Assembly (NCBI GenBank): GCA_037380725.1
Contig: JARRRL010000037.1
Span: forward strand, 1-12,793
Direction of reading: 5' to 3'
Source: JARRRL01 sp037380725
Lineage (GTDB): Bacteria; Pseudomonadota; Gammaproteobacteria; Pseudomonadales; JANQJO01
Length of the DNA stretch: 12,793 bases
Every line of letters starts with the position of its first letter. The first letter of the stretch is position 1. The notes under the pieces were generated by a model. That model saw only the letters and a list, made by a program, of their open reading frames with translations, was not told the DNA's origin and did not search any database. Below are positions 6,481 through 12,793 of the stretch, in pieces. A program made the translations under genes and the position numbers.

Positions 6481-8475
6481 GTGTACGGATGCTGTTTGAA
6501 CTTTCTCTTCTTCGGTTCGCTCACGGTCTGATCGCTGCCAATCAATGGTCTCTACCGGCAATTCATCCAAAAAGCGACTGGGTGTACACGCCACCGTTTC
6601 CCCATACTGCTTTCGCGTTGTCGCATAACTCAACACCAAGCGTTGCTGCGCCCGCGTAATACCAACGTAAAACAAGCGTCGCTCTTCCTGCAGCATTGCT
6701 GCTTCCACGCTGTTGCGATGCGGTAAAGTCTCTTCTTCCACCCCCATCAAATACGCAAACGGAAATTCCAAGCCTTTCGCCGCGTGCAAAGTCATTAATT
6801 GCACCTGCTCGCCACTGAGATCTTCAGCTTGTTGATCCAAAATATCACGCAAAATCACCTTACCAAGCACGCGCTCCAACACCGTTTCGGTGGACTTCAC
6901 TTCATCTTCGATGTTTTCAGCCATTTTGTGTAACATTTCAACCAAGGAAACGACGTTTTCCCATCGCCGTTCGCCGACCTTCGTGGAACTGGATTTGGCC
7001 ATGAGCCACTCACGATAATCCAAATCACGGAGCAACTGCTCCAGACCGGCGCGAACAGATTGACCACGCATTACCTCATGTACATTCAACAGCCATTGCG
7101 AAAAACGCTGCAAGCGCTGTAACGCGGGTCCACTGGCCTGTGACGCAAACCCCACTTCATCGATGGCCTGAAACAAACTAATCTGCCGTGACGCCGCGTA
7201 ACTGCCCAATTGTTCCAAGGTCGCGGGACCAATTTCGCGTCGCGGCGTATTGATGATGCGCAAAAAAGCGGTGTCATCGGTGTGGTTCAAGATCAAGCGC
7301 AAATAACTGACAATATCTTTGATCTCACTGCGCGCGAAAAAAGACGTCCCGCCACTCACGTTGTATGGAATTTGCAAGGTCCGTAAACTCATTTCCAACA
7401 CACGAGACTGATGATTGCTGCGATAAAATACCGCAAAATCACCATACGCTCGCCCCAGACGCAACTTAGACGATAAAATTTCGTGTGCAACACGTTCCGC
7501 TTCATCGCGATCGGTCTCACACTCCCACACCGCAATGCGCTCCCCAGGGCCCAACTGGCTCCACAATTTCTTTTCGTATAAATGATCGTTATTGGCAATC
7601 ACCGCATTGGCGGCATCCAAAATTGTGGCGGTGGAACGGTAATTTTGCTCCAATTTCACCACCGTCAAATCAGGATAGTCCACCGACAGTTGTCGCAAAT
7701 TCTCAGGTGCCGCCCCCCGCCAGGCGTAAATACTTTGGTCATCGTCCCCCACCATCGTGAAGCACTGGCGCTCACCCACCAACAACTTAATCAACTGATA
7801 TTGAGACGTATTGGTATCCTGATATTCATCGACCAGCAGGTACCGCACTCGCCGTTGCCATCGATTGCGCACCGATTCATTGTCTCGCAACACCCCCGTT
7901 GGCAGCCCAATCAAATCTTCAAAATCCACAGCGTTATACGCTTTCAGCTGACGTTGATACCGGGCATACACCAACGCCAACTGCTGATCACTCTCCGTTT
8001 CAACCACAGACAGAGCTTGCTCTGGACTGATCAAGTTTCCCTTCCAGTTTGATATTTTTTGCAAAGCCAGATCGACCTCGGATAAATCTGCCTCCCCATC
8101 TTGAAAAAGCAATTCTCGCAAAATCACCCGTGTATCTTGATCATCAAAAAGAGAAAAGCCGGCCTTCAAACCCACGGCGGCTAATTCTCGACGCAAAAAA
8201 TTCAAACCAAATGTATGAAATGTCGTGATTTTCAAACCCCGCGTCGGCACTTGTCCTTTCAGGGAATCCTGCACCCGTTGGCGCATTTCCCGCGCGGCTT
8301 TATTGGTAAACGTCAACGCCACGATGTGGTTCGGTTTGACATCGCAATTCTTTAACAAATAACCAATTTTTTCTGTGATCACACGCGTCTTGCCGGAACC
8401 CGCACCGGCAATCACCAACACGGGACCTTGCACCAGCTTGACAGACAACCTTTGTTGATCGTTAAGTTTTATCAC
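6448..8475 (-). CDS. rep: ATP-dependent DNA helicase Rep
   Basis: Superfamily 1A 3'-5' DNA helicase that helps the replisome pass protein roadblocks. The 675 residues match E. coli Rep (673) in length and along the whole sequence. Helicase motifs are in order: Walker A AGAGSGKT (23-30), Ia (FTNKAAREM), Walker B (LLVDEYQDTN), III (VGDDDQSIYAWRGA), IV (KLEQNYRS), V (TLHAAKGLEFP) and VI (FYVGITRAQQRL). The region NVSGGTSFF and INTPRREIGPATL is characteristic of Rep rather than UvrD or PcrA. The start is GTG, with AAGG nine bases upstream overlapping the end of the intergenic space. The pfkA stop lies only 21 bases upstream, so the two are probably cotranscribed. The opposite-strand frames inside it are shadows. 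Confidence 0.97.
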   Translation of the reverse strand: MIKLNDQQRLSVKLVQGPVLVIAGAGSGKTRVITEKIGYLLKNCDVKPNHIVALTFTNKAAREMRQRVQDSLKGQVPTRGLKITTFHTFGLNFLRRELAAVGLKAGFSLFDDQDTRVILRELLFQDGEADLSEVDLALQKISNWKGNLISPEQALSVVETESDQQLALVYARYQRQLKAYNAVDFEDLIGLPTGVLRDNESVRNRWQRRVRYLLVDEYQDTNTSQYQLIKLLVGERQCFTMVGDDDQSIYAWRGAAPENLRQLSVDYPDLTVVKLEQNYRSTATILDAANAVIANNDHLYEKKLWSQLGPGERIAVWECETDRDEAERVAHEILSSKLRLGRAYGDFAVFYRSNHQSRVLEMSLRTLQIPYNVSGGTSFFARSEIKDIVSYLRLILNHTDDTAFLRIINTPRREIGPATLEQLGSYAASRQISLFQAIDEVGFASQASGPALQRLQRFSQWLLNVHEVMRGQSVRAGLEQLLRDLDYREWLMAKSSSTKVGERRWENVVSLVEMLHKMAENIEDEVKSTETVLERVLGKVILRDILDQQAEDLSGEQVQLMTLHAAKGLEFPFAYLMGVEEETLPHRNSVEAAMLQEERRLFYVGITRAQQRLVLSYATTRKQYGETVACTPSRFLDELPVETIDWQRSDRERTEEEKVQTASVHLSSIRALLSS

Positions 8476-8496
8476 ACCAGCAAACCTTCATCACGC

Positions 8497-9489
8497 CTAC
8501 ACGGACAATGTTTTCACAATTTTCAACATATTTGGATTCACATCGTATTTTTTACCCAAACACTCCGATAACGGGACCGACAACACTTCGCCGTGACGCT
8601 CCACCGCCACACATGCACGATCCCCCGCTAAAAGCGCATTAACAGCCACGTAACCCATTTGACAAGCTCGAAACCGATCATAGGCCGTTGGACTACCGCC
8701 GCGTTGAATGTGACCCAAAATGCACACGCGCGAATCAATGCCATGCCTGTCACGCAAATCGTGTTTAATTTGATGACTGGCGCCTTCTTTCTCACCCTCA
8801 GCGACAATAATAATTGACGACTCTTTTCCCCGCTCAATACCGCGTCGAATATCGGCGGCAATTTGATCAATATTAATATTATCGAGATCCATCGGGAAAA
8901 CGATGTTCTCAGCACCCGTGCACATGCCCACATGGAGCGCGATCGCGGGTGACTTTCGCCCCATCACTTCAATCACGAAGGTTCGAAAATGCGCTTGAGC
9001 GGTATCCCGAATTTTATCCGTGGCTTCCACTGCCGTTTGCACAGCCGTATTGAATCCAATGGTGTAGTCTGTACCTTCGATATCGTTATCAATTGTCCCT
9101 GGCACACCCGCTACCGCAATATCAAACTCTTGATGTAATTTATAAGCCCCATTCAATGAGCCATTACCGCCGATCACCACCAGCGCATCAATATTCATGT
9201 TTTTCAGAATTTGCGCCGCCTCCGCACGGCCTTCCTGCGTTTGGAATCGCTGAGAACGGGAGGTCTGTAAAATGGTGCCGCCATACTGAAAAATATTACC
9301 GACGCTGGACGCATCCAGCGGCACCAAACGATTTTCCAATAATCCTTGATACCCCTTTTGGACACCATACACAGTCAGTCCCTGCGCAATGGCGGTTCGC
9401 ACAACGGCGCGAATCGCGCAGTTCATGCCTGGACTGTCCCCGCCACTGCATAAAACGGCTATTGATTGTATTGCGTGTTTCATAGTCAT
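8497..9489 (-). CDS. pfkA: 6-phosphofructokinase, PfkA type
   Basis: Phosphorylates fructose 6-phosphate to the 1,6-bisphosphate in glycolysis. The product is 330 residues, close to E. coli PfkA (320). It has SGGDSPGMN, SR at the E. coli Arg72 position, the catalytic loop PGTIDND (Asp134, equivalent to Asp127), EVMGR, the substrate Glu in VAEGE, and LGHIQRGGSP. Arg27, Arg31 and one Lys of the effector site are kept. Gly110 and Gly131 (E. coli 104 and 124) are the residues of ATP-using rather than pyrophosphate-using enzymes. One oddity: Asn109 replaces the Mg-ATP-binding Asp103, giving GGNGS. The start at 9489 has TAGG separated from the ATG only by A residues; a second ATG lies two codons inside. 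It sits between the TetR gene and rep. Confidence 0.94.
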   Translation of the reverse strand: MTMKHAIQSIAVLCSGGDSPGMNCAIRAVVRTAIAQGLTVYGVQKGYQGLLENRLVPLDASSVGNIFQYGGTILQTSRSQRFQTQEGRAEAAQILKNMNIDALVVIGGNGSLNGAYKLHQEFDIAVAGVPGTIDNDIEGTDYTIGFNTAVQTAVEATDKIRDTAQAHFRTFVIEVMGRKSPAIALHVGMCTGAENIVFPMDLDNINIDQIAADIRRGIERGKESSIIIVAEGEKEGASHQIKHDLRDRHGIDSRVCILGHIQRGGSPTAYDRFRACQMGYVAVNALLAGDRACVAVERHGEVLSVPLSECLGKKYDVNPNMLKIVKTLSV

Positions 9490-9520
9490 TTTTTTCCTAT
9501 CATTCTATTCCGGTTACTCA

Positions 9521-9526
9521 TTTATA
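9521..9526 (-). promoter_or_regulatory. Weak candidate -10 element for pfkA
   Basis: TATAAA on the minus strand lies about 31 bases before the pfkA start. No good -35 lies 16-18 bases upstream of it, so an activator or read-through from the TetR gene are alternatives. Confidence 0.22.
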
Positions 9527-9561
9527 CTTCTTAGCACCTGACGCCTCGGATTCGGTCCACG

Positions 9562-9592
9562 AACGCTATGTCGCCCAACGCTATGTCGCCCA
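9562..9592 (-). repeat. Perfect 15-base tandem duplication at the TetR stop codon
   Basis: ACGCTATGTCGCCCA occurs at 9563-9577 and again at 9578-9592; the period extends one base to 9562. On the minus strand each copy carries TGG GCG ACA TAG in the same frame, so the TetR stop codon and the three codons before it are repeated. Confidence 0.92.
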
Positions 9593-10045
9593 CAGGCGCG
9601 CCAACACAAAATCGCTGTACACCGCTTGCGCCTGCTGTTCCTCTACACCTCGCTCCATCGCCCATCGGGACACCGTTTGACGACACGTCTGTTCAAATTG
9701 CTGAAAAAACGCCTGTCGAGCCACCGGAAAACGCCACCCTTCAGCCAACACCAAACGATACAACTTAAACGCCTCCGGACTAAAAATTGACGCGGTCAAC
9801 GCATCAATTAATGCGTCTTGCGTACCCAAAAACTGCGTATCCAAAGACAAGGGATCAACGCTCGACAACCAACGCGTCATCACAAAATCCATCACCGTCG
9901 CTTTGTCGGGAAAATGATTGTAAACAGTAGGTTTCGAAACGCCAGACGCTTTCACCACCATATCAATGGACGTGCCTTTAAACCCATTACTCAGGAATAA
10001 AGGCATCGCAGCGTCAGCAATTTGATCTTTCTTCGTCGGCTTCAT
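9581..10045 (-). CDS. TetR/AcrR family transcriptional regulator, short C-terminus
   Basis: Predicted DNA-binding repressor, probably dimeric, with an unknown ligand. The N-terminal helix-turn-helix is clear (about residues 8-54): AAMPLFLSNGFKGTSID, then ASGVSKPTVYNHFPDK. The ligand domain includes LYRLVLAEGWRFPVARQAFF, which resembles the AefR-like C-terminal domain. At 154 residues it is shorter than the usual 190-220 and ends abruptly at ARLWAT, at a stop that is itself inside a tandem duplication. After the two stops the frame runs 15 codons (RSWTESEASGAKKYK) to another stop, which does not restore a recognisable family ending. The Shine-Dalgarno is weak. It lies 51 bases after argJ and 91 before pfkA, all in the same direction; the target could be itself or these neighbours, which is inference. 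Confidence 0.87.
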   Translation of the reverse strand: MKPTKKDQIADAAMPLFLSNGFKGTSIDMVVKASGVSKPTVYNHFPDKATVMDFVMTRWLSSVDPLSLDTQFLGTQDALIDALTASIFSPEAFKLYRLVLAEGWRFPVARQAFFQQFEQTCRQTVSRWAMERGVEEQQAQAVYSDFVLARLWAT

Positions 10046-10096
10046 CTATCACTCAAACGCTGAAGTTATTTGCGACACGCACACCCAAGCACCAGA

Positions 10097-11269
10097 TCAG
10101 GTGGAATACAAGGCATTGATGTCAACATATCCTTTGGATAAATCACATCCCCAGACCGTCGCCGCCTCGGTCCCAATACCCAGCGAAACGTGAATGTTAA
10201 TGTCCGCTTGTTGAAGCAAATGCCTCAGTTTCTCAAGGTCCGCCACCGACAAGGATCTCGGGTACACCTCAAAACCACAAAAACGAATGGTCGTTGACTC
10301 GGGTTGAATATCCATCTCTTCTTCGCATTTCCCAATGGCCATCGCCACCCGTCCCCAATTGGGATCGGCGCCATGTACAGCGGTTTTAACCAATGGCGAG
10401 TTCACAATGGCTTTTGCCACGTCTTTCGCCTGGCGATAACTGCTCGCCTGATCCACACACACTTCAATCAGCTTCGTCGCCCCCTCACCATCTTTTGCAA
10501 TGGCTTTCACCAGGTGAGTGGACACCTGATAAAGCGCCGCCTCAAAAGCATCCAGATCGACTTCACCTGCCAATCCATTTGACAAAATAAGCGCTGAATC
10601 GCTGGTCGACGTATCCGTATCAATACTCAAACAATTAAACGTTTTATCCATAACGCGTTTAAAAATGGCGGTCAAAGCCTCTGTCGGCAATTCGGCATCC
10701 GTCATAAAAAAAGTCAACAACGTTGCCATATTGGGCTCAATCATACCAACGCCTTTCGCGATGCCCACCAACGACGCGTTCCCGATTTGAACCGTTGCCA
10801 TTTTGGGCACCGTATCGGTTGTCATGATGCCCCGTGCCGCAGCGGAAAAATTCGCTTCCGTGAACTGCTCAGATAACGTCGCCAGATGAGCTCGAATTTT
10901 TTCCATCGGATAAGCGCGACCAATCACGCCCGTCGAAGCGATCAGCACATCGGCATCATCAATCCCCAACTGCTCCGCACAGCGCTCCACCACTTCCCGC
11001 GCGTCCCGCTCGCCTTGCGGGCCATTCGCAACATTTGCATTTTTAGAGATGATAACAATGGCTTGTCCTCGTCCATCAGCGACATGTTCTCGGCTGATCT
11101 TTACGCTCGGACCCGCAAAACGACTTTGTGTAAACACCCCCGCAACGCGACACGGCGCCACAGAATGAATGCAAACAAAATCTTCCGTTTCATCGCGTAT
11201 CCCAATATTGGATACCGCCGTCTGAAATCCCTGTGGTAATCGGCTCTCTTTTTCATGTGCGAAAAACAT
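10097..11269 (-). CDS. argJ: Arginine biosynthesis bifunctional protein ArgJ
   Basis: Transfers acetyl from N-acetylornithine to glutamate and, in bifunctional forms, from acetyl-CoA to glutamate, in the cytoplasmic arginine pathway. The precursor self-cleaves before a conserved Thr to give alpha and beta chains. Here the site is clear: KGVGMIEPNMA followed by Thr183. Other marks are AGVFTQSRFAGP, ANVANGPQG, IASTGVIG, MTTDTVPK, TFNCLSIDTDTSTSDS and GADPNWGRVA near the C-terminus. The chosen start gives 390 residues, near the usual 390-410. AGGA lies seven bases before the ATG at 11269, whereas the in-frame ATG codons at 11275 and 11308 are badly placed. The ending GYVDINALYST differs somewhat from the familiar YVKINADYRT, so whether it is mono- or bifunctional cannot be read from sequence. 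It heads the leftward block. Confidence 0.95.
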   Translation of the reverse strand: MFFAHEKESRLPQGFQTAVSNIGIRDETEDFVCIHSVAPCRVAGVFTQSRFAGPSVKISREHVADGRGQAIVIISKNANVANGPQGERDAREVVERCAEQLGIDDADVLIASTGVIGRAYPMEKIRAHLATLSEQFTEANFSAAARGIMTTDTVPKMATVQIGNASLVGIAKGVGMIEPNMATLLTFFMTDAELPTEALTAIFKRVMDKTFNCLSIDTDTSTSDSALILSNGLAGEVDLDAFEAALYQVSTHLVKAIAKDGEGATKLIEVCVDQASSYRQAKDVAKAIVNSPLVKTAVHGADPNWGRVAMAIGKCEEEMDIQPESTTIRFCGFEVYPRSLSVADLEKLRHLLQQADINIHVSLGIGTEAATVWGCDLSKGYVDINALYST

Positions 11270-11275
11270 ATGCAT

Positions 11276-11280
11276 TTCCT
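11276..11280 (-). promoter_or_regulatory. Ribosome binding site that decides the argJ start
   Basis: AGGAA on the minus strand is too close to the ATG at 11275 (one to two bases) but properly spaced (about seven bases) for the ATG at 11269, two codons further in. Confidence 0.55.
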
Positions 11281-11340
11281 GTATCCCGTCTCGCAGGACG
11301 CAAACCATTTTATCATCACGGCATTTGGCTCACGCTCAAC

Positions 11341-11352
11341 ACGCTCGCCTCA
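11341..11352 (+). repeat. Direct repeat, left copy
   Basis: ACGCTCGCCTCA, identical to 11656-11667 on the same strand. The match continues as RTA, so 14 of 15 bases agree. The copies are 315 bases apart, near the two ends of the intergenic region. Confidence 0.6.
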
Positions 11353-11535
11353 ATAAACCGAGCAAGCACCCGCAGCACCCGCTTCCCCAAACCGATCGGT
11401 AAAGGTACTGGTTTTCTCAAAGCTCAGCAACGACTTATTCCGAAGACTTATTTACATAGAGAAGCCGCCCTACGGCACGCCTCAGCACCGCCGCGCTTTA
11501 CCCAGTCCAAATCAACCCTGCCAAAAAAGTTTACT

Positions 11536-11547
11536 AATTGATCAATT
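11536..11547. promoter_or_regulatory. Perfect 12-base palindrome, possible operator
   Basis: AATTGATCAATT is its own reverse complement and lies in the divergent intergenic region, 156 bases before the glycosyltransferase start and 267 before argJ. It is not an FNR box, which would have four bases between the TTGAT and ATCAA halves. The protein that would bind it is unknown. Confidence 0.35.
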
Positions 11548-11655
11548 TTGCGTTCCGTTCTGTTCTACTCACGCCGCCGCTTGGTGTAACATGTCTGTTG
11601 CAGTGTGAGCGCAAAATCACCATGCGCATCGCGCTATGAGGGATCCGTTTTGGAT

Positions 11656-11667
11656 ACGCTCGCCTCA
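11656..11667 (+). repeat. Direct repeat, right copy
   Basis: ACGCTCGCCTCA, the second copy of the element at 11341-11352, 35 bases before the glycosyltransferase start. Confidence 0.6.
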
Positions 11668-11702
11668 GTATATCGGCTAACACATTTACGGAACACGGCG
11701 TA

Positions 11703-12773
11703 TTGTCCACACACATCGGTTTACTTCGACTTTCCGCTCTAGGAGACGTCATTCTCTGGTCAGCGCTAGTGGAACAATGTCTGCGACGTTATCATGACAC
11801 GCGCATCACGTGGATGTGCGACCCCAATCTCATCCCTCTGTTTCAAAAACCCGCCCGACTCACGTGGCTGCCCATACGAAAACCACGCCGATTGCGTGAT
11901 TATTGGTTACTGCGCGCCACATTGCGCCGCACGCCGTTTGACGCTCTGCTGTGCGCTCAGGCCAGCCTGAGAACCAACCTGATCTACCCGCTGTGTTCAG
12001 CAAATAAAAAGGTGGGCTTCGACACGTGTCGAGGACGCGAAGGACACCAATGGGTAACCAACGATCGCATCGTCTATCAAGATAACCATTTGATTGAGGG
12101 TTTTGCCCAGTTCTTCGCGCACATCCATTATCCACTGGATCTCAGTGCATTACATTGGCCCCTGGCGGTCAACGCGATCCCAAGCCCAGACAGCGATGCT
12201 CTTCGCGCCGTCCAACTTCCGAAGCAACAGGCCTATCTGGGCCTTGTCCTCGCCGCCTCCAAGCCCGAACGCACCTGGCCACTGGAACAACAAAAAGCGT
12301 TTCTTCAACTCTGCGCCACACATTTCCCTCATCAGATAGTTTTTCTTGGCGGGGCATCAGAAGCCGAATTGGCGCTCGCACGCCACCTCCACGACTGGAG
12401 CCAAAACCAAACACAGCTGCGACACCGCGTGATCAATCTCACAGGAAAAACATCTTTGCTGCAACTCAGTGCGGTCATCAAACAGTTAGACCTCCTTGTC
12501 TCGCCCGACTCTGGTCCAGCACACTTGGCCACCGCTGTCGGTACCGCCGTAGTTGGCTTGTACGCCGTTGCTCGCCCCGAACTCAGCGGCCCATACCGCA
12601 GTCCATTTACGGTAAACGCATACCCGGAAGCGGCACGCTTGTACCTCAACCAAAACCACAACACGCTGCATTGGCACACGCGCATCCACGATAAACGCGC
12701 TATGTCAGTGATCACAGCGGAAACCGTACTCACACACGTTGAGCAAGCATTAACCATGTTACCATCTGTTTAA
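11703..12773 (+). CDS. Glycosyltransferase family 9 (heptosyltransferase-like)
   Basis: Probably adds a sugar, typically heptose from ADP-heptose, to lipopolysaccharide core on the cytoplasmic face of the inner membrane. The 356-residue product has the GT9 opening HIGLLRLSALGDVILWSAL, where the SxLGD loop is the acceptor-side motif. The C-terminal half carries the nucleotide-sugar motif S267-PDSGPAH274 followed by LATAVGTAVVGLYA, and a middle KPERTWP segment as in this family. The start is a TTG with a weak GGA ten bases upstream. The frame is open back to 11640 but holds no other usual start, and the motif begins three residues after this one, so the start is fairly firm. It could be WaaC, WaaF or another GT9 member; no other core genes are visible, so I give no symbol. 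Confidence 0.9.
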   Translation: MSTHIGLLRLSALGDVILWSALVEQCLRRYHDTRITWMCDPNLIPLFQKPARLTWLPIRKPRRLRDYWLLRATLRRTPFDALLCAQASLRTNLIYPLCSANKKVGFDTCRGREGHQWVTNDRIVYQDNHLIEGFAQFFAHIHYPLDLSALHWPLAVNAIPSPDSDALRAVQLPKQQAYLGLVLAASKPERTWPLEQQKAFLQLCATHFPHQIVFLGGASEAELALARHLHDWSQNQTQLRHRVINLTGKTSLLQLSAVIKQLDLLVSPDSGPAHLATAVGTAVVGLYAVARPELSGPYRSPFTVNAYPEAARLYLNQNHNTLHWHTRIHDKRAMSVITAETVLTHVEQALTMLPSV

Positions 12774-12793
12774 GATACTTTTGTTAATACCTC

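Larger units (their letters stand above)
11270..11702. other. 433-base non-coding region between divergent argJ and glycosyltransferase
   Basis: No convincing gene on either strand. It should hold the divergent promoters for both neighbours, but I find no clear pair of -35 and -10 boxes. Visible structure includes a 10-base palindrome ACCGATCGGT (11391-11400), a 12-base palindrome (11536-11547), two copies of GACTTATT 13 bases apart (11432-11439, 11445-11452), and a 12-base direct repeat near both ends. Confidence 0.6.

Noticed and set aside
7582..8052. Long plus-strand frame (156 residues) inside rep
   Set aside because: Lies wholly opposite a confidently identified helicase gene; composition is that of an antisense shadow.
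9568..9768. 66-residue Pro/Thr-rich frame opposite the TetR gene
   Set aside because: Begins in the tandem repeat and follows the antisense of TetR codons; no ribosome binding site.
11534..11752. 72-residue minus-strand frame upstream of the glycosyltransferase
   Set aside because: Overlaps the conserved N-terminus of the glycosyltransferase on the other strand and resembles nothing known to me.
1..12793. CRISPR array, tRNA, rRNA, insertion sequence, prophage, toxin-antitoxin or defence system
   Set aside because: No regularly spaced repeats, no tRNA-like cloverleaf or rRNA sequence, no transposase or integrase, and every long frame is a housekeeping or regulatory gene.

Overview
The window reads as ordinary chromosomal DNA of a gammaproteobacterium of the Pseudomonadales/Oceanospirillales kind. 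I base this on the housekeeping set and on protein resemblance judged by eye: Gmk, RpoZ and SpoT in that order followed by RidA, a cytochrome c5, the Rep helicase, PfkA, ArgJ and a family 9 glycosyltransferase. I saw no tRNA, rRNA, CRISPR array, insertion sequence, phage gene or defence gene, and I do not want to claim a new system where the genes look conserved.

Layout: 1-6298 is read rightwards. It begins inside a hybrid histidine kinase (HATPase plus receiver, 5' end outside the window), then guanylate kinase (gmk), RNA polymerase omega (rpoZ), bifunctional (p)ppGpp synthase/hydrolase (spoT), ridA and an exported cytochrome c5. A hairpin at 6321-6358 separates this block from a leftward block, 11269 back to 6448, transcribed in the order argJ, a short TetR-type regulator, pfkA and rep. 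A 433-base non-coding stretch then leads to a rightward glycosyltransferase that ends just before the right edge.

The rightward block joins nucleotide supply and growth control: Gmk makes GDP from GMP, SpoT makes and degrades (p)ppGpp from the guanine nucleotide pool, and omega is the RNA polymerase subunit that helps form a ppGpp site. Unlike the tight E. coli arrangement, gmk, rpoZ and spoT are separated here by about 500 and 210 bases. Those gaps hold promoter-like sequences and several hairpins, so each gene may be separately controlled.

The points most worth a second look are: the hairpin-rich stretch of about 350 bases before rpoZ (possible structured leader or small RNA); a Gly-Gly-Asn-Gly-Ser loop in PfkA where the family normally has Asp; a perfect 15-base tandem duplication that repeats the stop codon of an unusually short TetR protein; a 12-base tandem duplication that copies part of the ridA ribosome binding site; and an 8-bp inverted repeat directly in front of the spoT ribosome binding site.
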